From contig JACMOZ010000012.1 in assembly GCA_014377785.1 (NCBI GenBank), positions 1 through 56,971 of the forward strand: a DNA stretch of 56,971 bases, written 5' to 3'. Both the position numbers and the translations under genes were made by a program. This DNA is from Aeromicrobium sp. (GTDB lineage Bacteria; Actinomycetota; Actinomycetes; Propionibacteriales; Nocardioidaceae). Below are positions 41,986 to 51,536 of this stretch, in pieces. Within the stretch, counting starts at the first letter, position 1, and every line of letters starts with the position of its first letter. Below the pieces are notes generated by a model that had not been told where the DNA came from, searched no databases, and worked only from the letters and a program-made list of their open reading frames with translations.

Positions 41986-43500
41986 CTACAAGTCGTTGCC
42001 GGCATAGGAGAGGTTGAAACTCTTGTTCGTCAACGGGAAGTCCGGCACGATCGTGCCGGCAAGTGCCATCGGCAGCGCCGGCCAGGTCAACACCGAGGGG
42101 TCGACGATCTTGAGTCGGGCAATGGTGCCGTCGGGACGGATTTCGATGCGTTGGGCGATCGTGCCGCGCCAACCCTCGACAAGACCGACTCCGGACAACT
42201 GTCCCGAAGGCACCCTGGTGGGCATGTCCTGCCACGCCCCGCCATCACTGGCGCCGGCAAGAAGTTCGGCGAGCAGTTCGGCAGAGGCCTGGACCTCGCC
42301 GGCACGCACGAGGAATCTGGCCAGGACGTCTCCCCCATTTTCGATGACGGCGCGTACACCCGCCGTCGCTTCGTGGAAGGGGTGATCTCTTCGGGCGTCG
42401 TGGTCGACCCCGCTGGCTCGAGCGACGTAACCCAAGGCGCCCACGTCCCGAACGCGCTGCGCGGTGAGTACGGAGGTGCCGGTGAATCGGTCGCGAACGA
42501 CACTGTTGTTGAGTGCCAATTCGACGATCTCTGCGACTTCGTCGGCGATCGCTCTGATCTGTCCCACCGTTGGCAGCGTACGAACGGCTGCGCCGCCGGG
42601 GGCGATCGCGCCACGCAACAATCTGTGCCCCGTCACGTCGGCATTGAGGCGCAGCAGTTGTTCACGAATCCGCGAAGCGTGAGAGTTGAGGATGCCGTAG
42701 CCGACGTCATTGCATAGTGCACCGATGTCGGCGACGTGGTTATACAACCTCTCCATCTCCAGCAGGACGGCGCGCAGGACACCCGCCGACGAGGGCACCG
42801 GCCAGTCCAGAGCCTCCTCGACCGCCAACGAGTATGCGAGCGAGTGCCCCACGGCGGTGTCGCCCGACACTCGCTCCGCCAGCGGCAACGCCTCCGACGG
42901 AGTGCGGCCCTCCATGAGTTTCTCGATGCCCTTGTGGGTGAACCACAGGCGCACCTTGAGCTTGAGGATCGTTTCGCCGACGACAGAGATACGGAAGTGT
43001 CCCGGCTCGATCACGCCAGCGTGGATGGGGCCTACTGGAATCTCATAGACACCGGGGCCCTGGACAGTCAGGAACGGATAAGGGTCTTCGGTAGAACCGA
43101 ACGCCGGCGGTGGTCCGGCGTCCGAGCGCATCGGATACCAGCCAACCGGCCAGTGCTGATGACGCACCAGTCGCCGGGCCAACGGATGATTGGTCGGCAC
43201 GATGCCGTACATATCGCGCATCTCCCGCTCGAACCGTCCGGCCGAAAACGACACGCCGGCCAAGGTCGGCACCGTGGGGGCCTCCCGATCCGCACGGACA
43301 ACCAGCTCCTCCCGGCGGTCGGGCCCCGCCGCGGTGAAAAGGTAAACCAGCCGGAAGGCGTCGGGGTCCTCGTGGGCGGCAACGAGAGCCAACCGGTATC
43401 CCTGCGCCAGCAGATCGGCGGTGCGTAAACCGAGGTCCGCGGCACTCGTTTCGGTGCTGCGGCGACGGGCCGAACCTGAACTTGGCATCGGACGGTTCAT
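41986..43500 (-). CDS. hycE: HycE-like fused NuoC/NuoD subunit lacking nickel ligands
   Basis: 504 residues: an N-terminal 30-kDa (NuoC-like) domain (~25-130; FEREMRDMYGI) fused to a 49-kDa/hydrogenase-large-subunit domain (~150-504; GPIHAGVIEPGHFR, EMERLYNHVADIGAL). Compared with HycE, the first Ni-binding motif RVCGICxxxH reads RVSGDTAVGH (Ser212, Thr215) and the last, DPCxSC, reads NLSYAG (Ser498, Gly501). All four nickel cysteines are thus absent, and no cleavable C-terminal tail is present. I infer a non-hydrogenase, NuoD-like role. Its ATG overlaps hycQ's stop. It is the last gene of the operon and corresponds to M. tuberculosis Rv0087. Confidence 0.88.
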   Translation of the reverse strand: MNRPMPSSGSARRRSTETSAADLGLRTADLLAQGYRLALVAAHEDPDAFRLVYLFTAAGPDRREELVVRADREAPTVPTLAGVSFSAGRFEREMRDMYGIVPTNHPLARRLVRHQHWPVGWYPMRSDAGPPPAFGSTEDPYPFLTVQGPGVYEIPVGPIHAGVIEPGHFRISVVGETILKLKVRLWFTHKGIEKLMEGRTPSEALPLAERVSGDTAVGHSLAYSLAVEEALDWPVPSSAGVLRAVLLEMERLYNHVADIGALCNDVGYGILNSHASRIREQLLRLNADVTGHRLLRGAIAPGGAAVRTLPTVGQIRAIADEVAEIVELALNNSVVRDRFTGTSVLTAQRVRDVGALGYVARASGVDHDARRDHPFHEATAGVRAVIENGGDVLARFLVRAGEVQASAELLAELLAGASDGGAWQDMPTRVPSGQLSGVGLVEGWRGTIAQRIEIRPDGTIARLKIVDPSVLTWPALPMALAGTIVPDFPLTNKSFNLSYAGNDL

Positions 43501-45008
43501 CGGGTCCCCGCGATCTCGGCGGCGGTGTGCAACAACTGCCCGAGTGGCCAGGCGAACACGCCGATCAGGGCCAGCGCGACCAGCCCGGTCACCAGCGGCG
43601 CAGTCGCACCAGCGGTCCGCGGCGGTGGCGATTCGATCGGATCGGAGGTCGAGCCGAAAATCATGGGTGCGGTGCGAACCGTGATTGCCACGAACACGAC
43701 AAGCAACAGGACCATCGTGAGCGCGATGACCCAGCCCAGGCCTGCCTGAACTCCCGCACGGGCAAGGCCGAGCTCACTGGCGAACAAACTGAAAGGCGGC
43801 AAGCCGATCAGAGCAGCAAGTCCGAGCGCAAACGTGGCGCCCAACACGGGCCGACGCATCAGCAGTCCTCGAACGCCGGCGATCCGCGTGGTGCCGGTGG
43901 CGGTCAGAATCTGCCCAGAGCCGCAGAACAACACGGCCTTGCCTATACCGTGACCCAGAATGTGCAACAACAGGGCGGCCATCGCCAACGGTGTCCCGAT
44001 GGCAACTCCGATGACCACGAGTCCCATGTGTTCGATACTTGAGTAGGCCAACAGTCGCTTGTAATCGCGTTGGGCCAGCAGCAATGACGCCGCCAGGACC
44101 AACGAGGCCAAGGCCACCGTCAGCAGCAGTGCGCGGACGAATGTCGGGCTCAGGACGGCGACGGCAATGACGTGATAGCGCAGCAACGCATACACCGCTA
44201 CCGACAACAACACCCCCGACATGAGGGCCGAAACCGGTGCGGGCGCCTGGCTGTGGGCATCTGGCAACCAACTGTGAAGCGGGACCAGTCCGGCCTTGGT
44301 ACCGAAACCGATGACGAGAAGTGCGAATGCGAGCCGCATGACGCCGGGGTCGAGCTCGCCCGCGTGGGCAACCAATTGGGTCCAATCCAGCGAGCCATCC
44401 ACGTCAAGCCCCGCTTCACGGCCCGCGTAATAGACCAAAATGGTGCCCAGATATGCCAAGGCGATCCCGACCGAGCAGATCATCACATATTTCCAGGTCG
44501 CCTCGAGTGCAGCGGGAGTGCGGCGATGACCGACGAGGAACGCGGTGACGATCGTGGTCGCCTCGATTGCGGCCCACAGAACGCCCAGATTGCTCGCCAG
44601 CACGGCCAACACCATCGCGGCAAGGAACAACTGGATGAGTACGGCGTAGAGGCGTGCCCCTTTCGCGTCCGTATGGCCGGTTTCAAGTTCGTCATCGATA
44701 TAGCTGACGCCGGCCCACGTTGCTATGACGGCAACGGCGCCGATGACGAGCAGCATCACCGCGGTCAGCGCATCGGCTCGCAACACCCCGCCGGCGACCA
44801 ATGAGGTGCCACCGGTCGTACGGACTGCTATGAAAACCGCACATGTGAGAATGGCTGCGCTCGCGGCAACTGAGGCCCAGGCGACAGCACGACACCAGCC
44901 CCGGATCATGGCCGCGACGGCAACCACAAGCGGTGCTCCGATCGTCGCGGTCAGAAGCAACACATCCACCGTGGCGCCACTTGTCGACCCGATCAGCACG
45001 GTGTCCAT
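43497..45008 (-). CDS. hycQ: HycQ/HyfF-like antiporter-type membrane subunit
   Basis: 503 residues, about 13-14 membrane segments, NuoN/NuoM-like. The proton-channel signature HSWLPDAHSQAPAPVSALM is present (~260), followed by KRLLAYSSIEHMG. It corresponds to Rv0086 by order and type. The ATG forms TGATG with the stop of the preceding gene. Confidence 0.88.
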   Translation of the reverse strand: MDTVLIGSTSGATVDVLLLTATIGAPLVVAVAAMIRGWCRAVAWASVAASAAILTCAVFIAVRTTGGTSLVAGGVLRADALTAVMLLVIGAVAVIATWAGVSYIDDELETGHTDAKGARLYAVLIQLFLAAMVLAVLASNLGVLWAAIEATTIVTAFLVGHRRTPAALEATWKYVMICSVGIALAYLGTILVYYAGREAGLDVDGSLDWTQLVAHAGELDPGVMRLAFALLVIGFGTKAGLVPLHSWLPDAHSQAPAPVSALMSGVLLSVAVYALLRYHVIAVAVLSPTFVRALLLTVALASLVLAASLLLAQRDYKRLLAYSSIEHMGLVVIGVAIGTPLAMAALLLHILGHGIGKAVLFCGSGQILTATGTTRIAGVRGLLMRRPVLGATFALGLAALIGLPPFSLFASELGLARAGVQAGLGWVIALTMVLLLVVFVAITVRTAPMIFGSTSDPIESPPPRTAGATAPLVTGLVALALIGVFAWPLGQLLHTAAEIAGTR

Positions 45009-45667
45009 CAGTCCCTCAACTCTCGGAGTTCGTCCAGGTCCGTGTGACCGAACGTCGTTCTCATCCGGGCGGCCAGGATTTGAAGCACCAGCACTATCAA
45101 CAGCAGATCAAGGGAGACGCCCATCTCGACGATCAAGGGAACGCCGCCGGCGACCAGGAATGCGGTCGCGCTGATGCCGTTGTCCATAATCAGGAAACCG
45201 ACCACTTGAGACAGGGCCCGACGACGGCTGACGAGGGCGAAGAAGCCAAGGAACACGACCGCCAGCCCAATCGGGACGGCCTCGGTTGCCGGGGATGGGG
45301 CGAGCGCAACCAACGGCCGGCTCACGGCATAGGCCAACAGCGTGAGCATCGTCGCGGCCAGCATGGACGAGGTCACATTGACGAGTGGCTTGGTCTCACG
45401 AGCCTCGCTGCTGTCGCGGAGCACCCGGCGAAGCACGACGGGCAACACTATCGCTTTCAGCAGCAGCACCCCCAGCGCCACTGCATACAACTCAAGGCTG
45501 CCTTCGCGGGCGCCGAGCAGCGCCGCCAACGCCGCCAACAGGACGCCCTGAATGGCGAGAAGCCGGACGATCGCCGCCAAGTCACGGCGCAACAGCATCA
45601 ACACGGCTGTGAGCAGGAACGCGCCACAAATCAGGTTGAGGGCCAGCGTGTATGTCGTCGTGCTCAT
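45008..45667 (-). CDS. hycP: HycP/HyfE-like membrane subunit
   Basis: 219 residues from the ATG at 45667 (ATGA overlap with hycD; the longer frame to 45868 is antisense-like and unlikely). Six or so hydrophobic segments with the NuoK-like pattern VVGFLIMDNGISATAFLVAG. It ends in a short charged tail. Corresponds to Rv0085. Confidence 0.85.
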   Translation of the reverse strand: MSTTTYTLALNLICGAFLLTAVLMLLRRDLAAIVRLLAIQGVLLAALAALLGAREGSLELYAVALGVLLLKAIVLPVVLRRVLRDSSEARETKPLVNVTSSMLAATMLTLLAYAVSRPLVALAPSPATEAVPIGLAVVFLGFFALVSRRRALSQVVGFLIMDNGISATAFLVAGGVPLIVEMGVSLDLLLIVLVLQILAARMRTTFGHTDLDELRELRD

Positions 45668-46626
45668 GCGAGGAAGAACGATGCGGAGACGGCCAGGACA
45701 CCGAACAGGAATGAGCCTGCGAGCAGCTCTGGCACCCGGAAGAGCCGAAGTTTGGCCATGAAGACCTCGCCGGTGGCAAGCAACGCGCCCAGCGCGGTGA
45801 CCTTGAGGGCGAAGACGGCCGACGAGCCGAGAAGTGCCAACGGCGTGGCCTCCGTGGCGATACCCCACGGCACGAACAGATTGGCCAGCAACCCGAGCAA
45901 AAGCGTCAGCCGCAGCGCGGATGCGAGTTCGACGATGGCGAGGTCTCGGCCGGCGTATTCGAGCGCCATCGCCTCGTGGATCATCGTCACCTCCAGGTGC
46001 GTGGACGGGTTGTCAATCGGCAGTCGGCCGGCCTCGGCCAGGATGACAACCGCCAGAGCGACGGCGGCAAGCAGGCTGACGGGCGAGAAAATCTGGGTCG
46101 GCACGTGCAGGGTGCCCTCTACGATGTCGGCCAAGTTGGACGAGCCGACCCGGGTCGACAAGGCGAACCCGGCCAGCAGGATCGTGGGTTCGGCCAGTGC
46201 GGCAATGGTGACGCCGCGGCTGGCCCCCATACCGCCGAACGCGGTCCCGGTATCCAACCCTGCAAGGGCCAAGGCAACCGTACCGAGCAGCAACAGGGAC
46301 ACCACTGCAAAGAGGTCTGCGACGCCGTCCATTGGGGACACCGTGGAGATGAACGGACAGACCGCGACGATGACCAGGGTCGAGGACAGCAGCACGAGTG
46401 GCGCTGTGACAAACACCCAACTCGTTCCGTGCGGACGTATCGACTCTTTCGACGCCAGCTTGCGCAGGTCTCGCCACGGCTGCCCCACGCCGGGGCCGGC
46501 CCGGCCTTCCAGCCGCGTTCGGATTTGACGCATCAAACCGACCAGCAGCGGGGCTCCGGCGACCACGAACAACAACTGAAGGAGCACCACGCCGATGCCG
46601 GCGGCGCTGAACGAATAGGCACTCAT
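45664..46626 (-). CDS. hycD: HycD-like (NuoH-type) membrane subunit
   Basis: 320 residues from the ATG at 46626 (ATGA overlap with the HyfB-like gene). Eight predicted membrane segments and the NuoH signature AEAGRLPIDNPSTHLEVTM, which contacts the quinone/peripheral arm in complex I. Corresponds to Rv0084. Confidence 0.88.
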   Translation of the reverse strand: MSAYSFSAAGIGVVLLQLLFVVAGAPLLVGLMRQIRTRLEGRAGPGVGQPWRDLRKLASKESIRPHGTSWVFVTAPLVLLSSTLVIVAVCPFISTVSPMDGVADLFAVVSLLLLGTVALALAGLDTGTAFGGMGASRGVTIAALAEPTILLAGFALSTRVGSSNLADIVEGTLHVPTQIFSPVSLLAAVALAVVILAEAGRLPIDNPSTHLEVTMIHEAMALEYAGRDLAIVELASALRLTLLLGLLANLFVPWGIATEATPLALLGSSAVFALKVTALGALLATGEVFMAKLRLFRVPELLAGSFLFGVLAVSASFFLA

Positions 46627-48749
46627 GCGGTCAGCCCCACAACGATCAGTACTGCAAGCAGCCCGATGAACCCGTAGGCGAGATAACGATGCACGCTGCC
46701 GTTCTGCAGCTTGCGAGCCCACTCTCCCCACCAGTTCGCCGTCGCCAACATCGGCGGATAAAGTCGTGCCTCGATGCGATCAGGGACGCGCTGCCTGAAA
46801 CGAATGCTTTCGATCAGGTATTGCGATTCGGCGTGGTGGGTGACGTTGAGGTCTTGCTCGGGACGCAACACGTTGTCGAAAACGCGCGTGAGCGGCTCTG
46901 CGAATGAGGTCGCCGTGTATTCCATCCGCGGGTCGAGTCGGGTTCCGCCACATCCCCACAACGGTGCGCTGCGTCGCGGAAGGCCGCCGGCAACCCATCG
47001 GGCCAGCACGGCAATGACGATCATGCCGACAACCAAGCCCAGCGCGATGAGTAAGGGCGACATCGAGCCGGTGATTCCGGCCAGTCTCAGTGTCACAGAA
47101 TCCCCGCCAACCGGCGCCTCGTAGCGCATCGTCGGCAACATCGCGACCACCCGCGTCAGTGGGGCAGCGGCGACGGAAGGCGCCAATGCCAACGCGGCAC
47201 AGGCCAGTGCGGCCAACGTCATCCCGGCGCGCATGCTCCGCGGGCTCTCGATGGCCGCGGTGGCCGGCGCCGAACGAGGACGTGCGAGAAACCCCACCCC
47301 AAACGCTTTGACATACGTCACGACGCCCAAGCCCGTCGTCAGCGCGACAACTCCTACGGCGAGCGGCATGGTGACGGCGATGATGACATCGGGAGAGCCG
47401 GCCCCCACGAGACTGTGGATCAAGCCTTGCAGCAGCAACCATTCCGATACGAATCCGTTACCTGGCGGCAGCGCCGCGGCGCCCAGAGCACCGAAACCGA
47501 CCAGCGCGGTTGTGATCGGCATCCGGGCCGCGAGCCCGCCAAGACGGTCGAGGTCGCGAAGACCGGTGGCACGCAGGACCGAACCTGCGCCGAGGAACAG
47601 CAGCGTCTTGAACCCGGCGTGGTTCACCGAATGCAACAACGCCGCGGCCATGAGCAAGCTCGCCAGGGTGCGGTTGCCATCAGCGGCGAACATCGCTGCG
47701 GCACCGATTGCCATGAGGATCAGGCCGATGTTTTCCGTCGTGGAATAACCGAGTAGCCGCTTCAGGTCGGTCGAGACGCTCGCCTGCAAAACCCCATAGA
47801 TAGCCGAGAGGGCCCCGATGGCGAGGACCAGCACTCCCCACCACTGGGGACCGCCGCCGAGCAGGTCGAACCACACCCGGATCAGCCCGTAAATGCCCAG
47901 CTTGACCATGGCCGCCGACATCAGGGCGGACACGTGGCTCGGCGCTTCAGGGTGGGCCCGAGGCAGCCATACGTGCAGCGGCACCATCCCTGCCTTTGAG
48001 CCAAAACCGACGAACGCCAGTAGGAACACCACTGTTCGCGTCGTCGGTGAGAGGTTGGCGGCACCTTCGCGCATCGCGGCGAACGACTCACCACCGGCCC
48101 CGGAAGCGAAGATGACCAACGTGAGCAGGATTGCCACGAGGCCGGCCTGGGTCATCGCGGCGTACCACAAGCCCGCCTCCCGAACCGCCGGCCGCTCGCG
48201 ATGCTCGGACAGCACCAGGGCCAGGGATGAGAGCGCCATCAACTCCCAAAGTATGAGAAATGTGGTGATGTTGGCGGCGGCCGGGACAAGCAGCATCGAG
48301 CCGACGAAGATCGGCAGCATCGCCTGCGTAGTTCTTGAGGCCGCGCCGGATCCGGCCGTATGCGCGGAACCGGAGTCCCCGGAGTCGGCCCCAGTCTCGT
48401 CGGATTCAGTCTCGTCGAGCGGGCTGGCATGGATGCCGCCCGGGCTGGTGTAACCGATGCTGTAAACACCTGCCGCGATGCTCACACCGCCGATCAGCAG
48501 CATGAATATGCCGGACAGCGGGTCGACCGAGAAGACTGCGGAACTCAAGGGCAGCAGATTCGCCACCGTCAGCGACCACAACTGGCCGCCCAATGCGGCG
48601 ACGCCTGCGAGCACGCCTCCCACACCCAGAACACAGGTGAGCAGGCCGGTAACCAAGGGCCTGTTCCGTGCCGGCAGGAGAGCGCCGGCGGCGGCGGCCA
48701 GTGGCGTGCCGACCGCTATTAGGACAAGCCCTGTGGCAACGAGGTTCAT
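46623..48749 (-). CDS. HyfB-like (NuoL-type) proton-pumping subunit
   Basis: 708 residues with about 15 membrane segments. The proton-channel signature HVWLPRAHPEAPSHVSALM and DLKRLLGYSTTENIG are present. A loop of ~40 residues (about 105-145) rich in Asp/Ser/Gly/Glu separates early membrane helices. The C-terminal part (MEYTATSFAEPLTRVFDNVL) resembles HyfB/Rv0083. Coupled to both neighbours by ATGA overlaps. Confidence 0.88.
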   Translation of the reverse strand: MNLVATGLVLIAVGTPLAAAAGALLPARNRPLVTGLLTCVLGVGGVLAGVAALGGQLWSLTVANLLPLSSAVFSVDPLSGIFMLLIGGVSIAAGVYSIGYTSPGGIHASPLDETESDETGADSGDSGSAHTAGSGAASRTTQAMLPIFVGSMLLVPAAANITTFLILWELMALSSLALVLSEHRERPAVREAGLWYAAMTQAGLVAILLTLVIFASGAGGESFAAMREGAANLSPTTRTVVFLLAFVGFGSKAGMVPLHVWLPRAHPEAPSHVSALMSAAMVKLGIYGLIRVWFDLLGGGPQWWGVLVLAIGALSAIYGVLQASVSTDLKRLLGYSTTENIGLILMAIGAAAMFAADGNRTLASLLMAAALLHSVNHAGFKTLLFLGAGSVLRATGLRDLDRLGGLAARMPITTALVGFGALGAAALPPGNGFVSEWLLLQGLIHSLVGAGSPDVIIAVTMPLAVGVVALTTGLGVVTYVKAFGVGFLARPRSAPATAAIESPRSMRAGMTLAALACAALALAPSVAAAPLTRVVAMLPTMRYEAPVGGDSVTLRLAGITGSMSPLLIALGLVVGMIVIAVLARWVAGGLPRRSAPLWGCGGTRLDPRMEYTATSFAEPLTRVFDNVLRPEQDLNVTHHAESQYLIESIRFRQRVPDRIEARLYPPMLATANWWGEWARKLQNGSVHRYLAYGFIGLLAVLIVVGLTA

Positions 48750-49225
48750 CGGCCGGTTAGCCCACGCAGCGCGGCAACCAGGACGTCCGGTGTCGGCGGG
48801 CAGCCGGGCACATACAGATCGACGGGAATGATGTCGCCGACAGCGCCTTCAATGCCGTAGCCACCCGCGAATATGCCGCAATTGAGGGCACAGTCACCGA
48901 TGGCAACGACCCGCTTTGGAGCAGGCATCGCTTCGTAGGCCTTGCGCAGCGGGTCAGCCATGTTGCGGGTCACCGGACCGCTCACCAACAAGACATCCGC
49001 GTGACGCGGGGAGGCGACCAAGCGCACTCCGTATCGCTCCACGTCGTAGACGGGGCCGAACGCCGACGTAACCTCCAGCTCACAGCCATTGCAGGAACCG
49101 GCGTCGACGTACCGCACCTGGATCGACGGCCCCATCGGTGCCATCGGCACGTCCGGCGAGGTCGACGCTGCTGGAGCAGGTTCGGCGATCCTGCCGATTT
49201 GCAGCATTTTGCGAACAAGACTCAT
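48746..49225 (-). CDS. NuoB/HycG-like Fe-S subunit
   Basis: 159 residues carrying the proximal [4Fe-4S] cluster site: SCNGCELE (Cys45, Cys48), GDCALNCGIF (Cys112, with Cys116 nearby) and VPGCPPTP (Cys142). The cluster ligands are complete, so electrons can reach the large subunit. Corresponds to Rv0082. The ATG overlaps the regulator's stop by four bases. Confidence 0.9.
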   Translation of the reverse strand: MSLVRKMLQIGRIAEPAPAASTSPDVPMAPMGPSIQVRYVDAGSCNGCELEVTSAFGPVYDVERYGVRLVASPRHADVLLVSGPVTRNMADPLRKAYEAMPAPKRVVAIGDCALNCGIFAGGYGIEGAVGDIIPVDLYVPGCPPTPDVLVAALRGLTGR

Positions 49226-49623
49226 TTGGCACCCCGCGGGAGGGAGGACGGTGTTTCGCCAAGGCTATCGGCTGTGTCCAGCGAATTCGTCAGCTGCGTA
49301 TCGGCTCTGAGGTCTTCGAGCAGTTCAAGCTGATCGGTCATGATCGCAGCCAAACTCACTTGCGCCACGGCCAGCAGTTCGCTCAGATGAGGACTGGTCA
49401 GCGAGTAATAGACTGTCGACCCTTCCCTGCGCGTGGCGACCAAACCGGCGCGCCGCAACACTGCCAGTTGTTGCGAGAGATGCGAGGCTTCAATACCCAG
49501 AAAAGGCAACATCTCCCCCACTGAGTGTTCTCGTTCACTGAGCAGCTCGAGAACGCGGATTCGTGCCGGATGCGCAAGTGTTTTGAAGAACTCAGCCTTC
49601 AATTGGTGCAGCGGCGTCGTCAT
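49222..49623 (-). CDS. ArsR-family transcriptional regulator of the hyc-like operon
   Basis: 133 residues with a winged helix: FFKTLAHPARIRVLELLSE, recognition-helix region ASHLSQQLAVLRRAGLV and wing REGSTVYYSL. There is no cysteine anywhere, so the classical arsenic/metal-sensing site (ELCVC) is absent; the signal may be another ligand or none. First gene of the operon. The orthologous position in M. tuberculosis is Rv0081, a regulator in the hypoxia network. Confidence 0.9.
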   Translation of the reverse strand: MTTPLHQLKAEFFKTLAHPARIRVLELLSEREHSVGEMLPFLGIEASHLSQQLAVLRRAGLVATRREGSTVYYSLTSPHLSELLAVAQVSLAAIMTDQLELLEDLRADTQLTNSLDTADSLGETPSSLPRGAK

Positions 49624-49724
49624 CGTCGAAGCGTCCCCTCACGGTCGTTGCCTAATCAACTCGGCCCGCCCAGCATTCCACATGAGCTACTTGCAAACAT
49701 CAGCAGGTCTGCATACGTTGTTGC

Positions 49725-50813
49725 TCAGGCGGCGAGCGCGCGAGCGATGCGCCCAGGCCAGAACGGCCCTTCATAGATGAATGCCGTGTAGCCCTGGACC
49801 AGATCGGCGCCGGCATCCAGTCGTGCCTGCGCGTCCCCGGGAGTCGTCACTCCGCCGACCGAGATGATCGCCATTTTGTCGCCGACCCTGGCACGCAGTC
49901 GGGTCAGAACTTCAACCGATCGCTCCTTGAGGACCGGGCCCGACAGTCCGCCGGCACCGGCCGCATCGATCACCTCACGCGAGGTTTTGAGACTCGCCGG
50001 GCGGTCGATCGTCGTGTTGGTGGCGATGATGCCGTCGAGGCCGAGTTCGAGGGCAAGGTCGGCGATGTCATCGACGTCGGCGTCGGCAAGGTCGGGAGCG
50101 ATCTTGACGACGAGAGGCACATCGCCGACCGCGGCCTCCCGAACGGCGACGAGGAGTGGCCGGAGTTCGTCAACGGCTTGCAGACTTCGAAGGCCCGGCG
50201 TATTGGGCGATGACACGTTGACGACGAGATAGCTCGCATACGGGGCCAGCAGCGACGCGCTGAACACATAGTCGGCGATGGCATCCTCCGGCAGCGCGAT
50301 TTTGGTCTTGCCGATGTTGACGCCGATCACCGCATTGCGGCCGGCCTTAGTCTTGCGCAGGGCGGCGAGGCGCTTGGCGACGACAACGGCGCCGTCGTTG
50401 TTGAAGCCCATCCGGTTGATGATGGCGTTGTCGCCGAGCAGGCGAAAAAGACGTGGCTTCGGGTTGCCCGGTTGCGGCTGGGCGGTAACCGTACCGATTT
50501 CGACGTGCCCGAAACCGAGTGCCAGGAGGCCGGACACCGCCTTCGCATTCTTGTCGAAACCGGCAGCGAGGCCGAAGGCGTTGGGGAATTCGATGCCCAT
50601 CACCGTATGGGGATTGGACGTGCCGCGGCCGAGGACCTGCGAAACGAGACGGCCGCGGGCGATGGCCGCGAAGGCTAGTTCGTGGGCCTTTTCCGGATCC
50701 ATCGCCTTGAACGCCAGCTGGAAGAATGCGCGATAGACCACGACGACAGCGTATCGGTGATGTGCCTGCAGCCGTGATGTGTAAAGGGCCTCGCTCTTGA
50801 AGTGGTCTGCCAT
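49725..50813 (-). CDS. pyrD: Dihydroorotate dehydrogenase (quinone), class 2
   Basis: 362 residues; membrane-associated flavoenzyme of pyrimidine synthesis. FGLAAGFDKNAKAVSGLLALGFG, the catalytic serine in VVNVSSPNTPGLRSLQ, and the FMN region IISVGGVTTPGDAQARLDAGA are present. The N-terminus is uncertain: the GTG at 50741 (VVYRAFFQLAFKAMDPEKAH) matches the usual start, while the ATG at 50813 adds 24 residues. Neither has a strong ribosome-binding site. Confidence 0.93.
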   Translation of the reverse strand: MADHFKSEALYTSRLQAHHRYAVVVVYRAFFQLAFKAMDPEKAHELAFAAIARGRLVSQVLGRGTSNPHTVMGIEFPNAFGLAAGFDKNAKAVSGLLALGFGHVEIGTVTAQPQPGNPKPRLFRLLGDNAIINRMGFNNDGAVVVAKRLAALRKTKAGRNAVIGVNIGKTKIALPEDAIADYVFSASLLAPYASYLVVNVSSPNTPGLRSLQAVDELRPLLVAVREAAVGDVPLVVKIAPDLADADVDDIADLALELGLDGIIATNTTIDRPASLKTSREVIDAAGAGGLSGPVLKERSVEVLTRLRARVGDKMAIISVGGVTTPGDAQARLDAGADLVQGYTAFIYEGPFWPGRIARALAA

Positions 50814-50867
50814 TGTTGAAAGTGGAACCTAAGGGCCCAGTCACCCGGAGACAGGAGACTCAACCTC

Positions 50868-51536
50868 ATGGCCCGAAAATCCATGCCCCCAATTTTGCGG
50901 CTCAACGTCCTCACCGTCGCGATCACCCTCGTTGCCACCGCCGAGCTCCTTGTCTCGGTCCTGTTGGTCAGCGGTTCCGCCGTTTCCTCCGCCACTGTTG
51001 ACCAGCAGTCCCAATCCCTTAACGTGCATCCCCGTGCTGACGCGTTGAAGAACTTCCACAAGGGCGACAAAACCCGAAACCGTGGCGACAACCGTGGCGA
51101 CAAGGTCGCCAGGCGCCAGGCATGCAAGGGCACCCTCGGAGCTCTGCCCGGTAGCGGCCTGCCCAAGGCGTTCGTTGCACCGACGATCTGCCGCAGAATT
51201 CCAACGAGGCCACAAGACCGTCCATCAGATCAATTCACAAACGGAGTACTGAGCTCGAGCAGTCGCCCCACGGATCTAGCGGCTGTGCCGATGGGATCGC
51301 TGTCGCCGGTCAACCCTGCATACAGCAAGGACGCATCGATCATTTGCGCCAGCAGGTCGACGTCGGGACCGTCAGCGACCGCCGCACGTCCCGATCGGTC
51401 AAGCACAACACGGAGCGCTGCCAGGTGGCCGGGACGGAACTCGGCCATCGTGGCGCGCAGGTCCGGATCCCGGTGCGCCGCGAGCATGGGCTCCAGTCGG
51501 ATCGTTAGGACGTCGGCGTTGAGCGCTGGGGCATAG
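50868..51536 (+). CDS. Possible small secreted protein, probably truncated
   Basis: The first ~100 residues look real: a signal-anchor (LRLNVLTVAITLVATAELLV), then a polar, Arg/Asp-rich stretch, with CAGGAGAC before the ATG. From about 51230 the frame runs antisense through the tetR gene and becomes Ser/Arg-rich, as shadow frames do. I infer that the original 3' end was lost and the frame now reads through unrelated DNA. Family unknown. Confidence 0.35.
   Translation: MARKSMPPILRLNVLTVAITLVATAELLVSVLLVSGSAVSSATVDQQSQSLNVHPRADALKNFHKGDKTRNRGDNRGDKVARRQACKGTLGALPGSGLPKAFVAPTICRRIPTRPQDRPSDQFTNGVLSSSSRPTDLAAVPMGSLSPVNPAYSKDASIICASRSTSGPSATAARPDRSSTTRSAARWPGRNSAIVARRSGSRCAASMGSSRIVRTSALSAGA

Noticed and set aside
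49624-49724. Imperfect inverted repeat (GCAG...CTGC) upstream of the ArsR gene as a possible operator
   Set aside because: The arms are only 4-5 bases; too weak to support a site, although autoregulation is likely.
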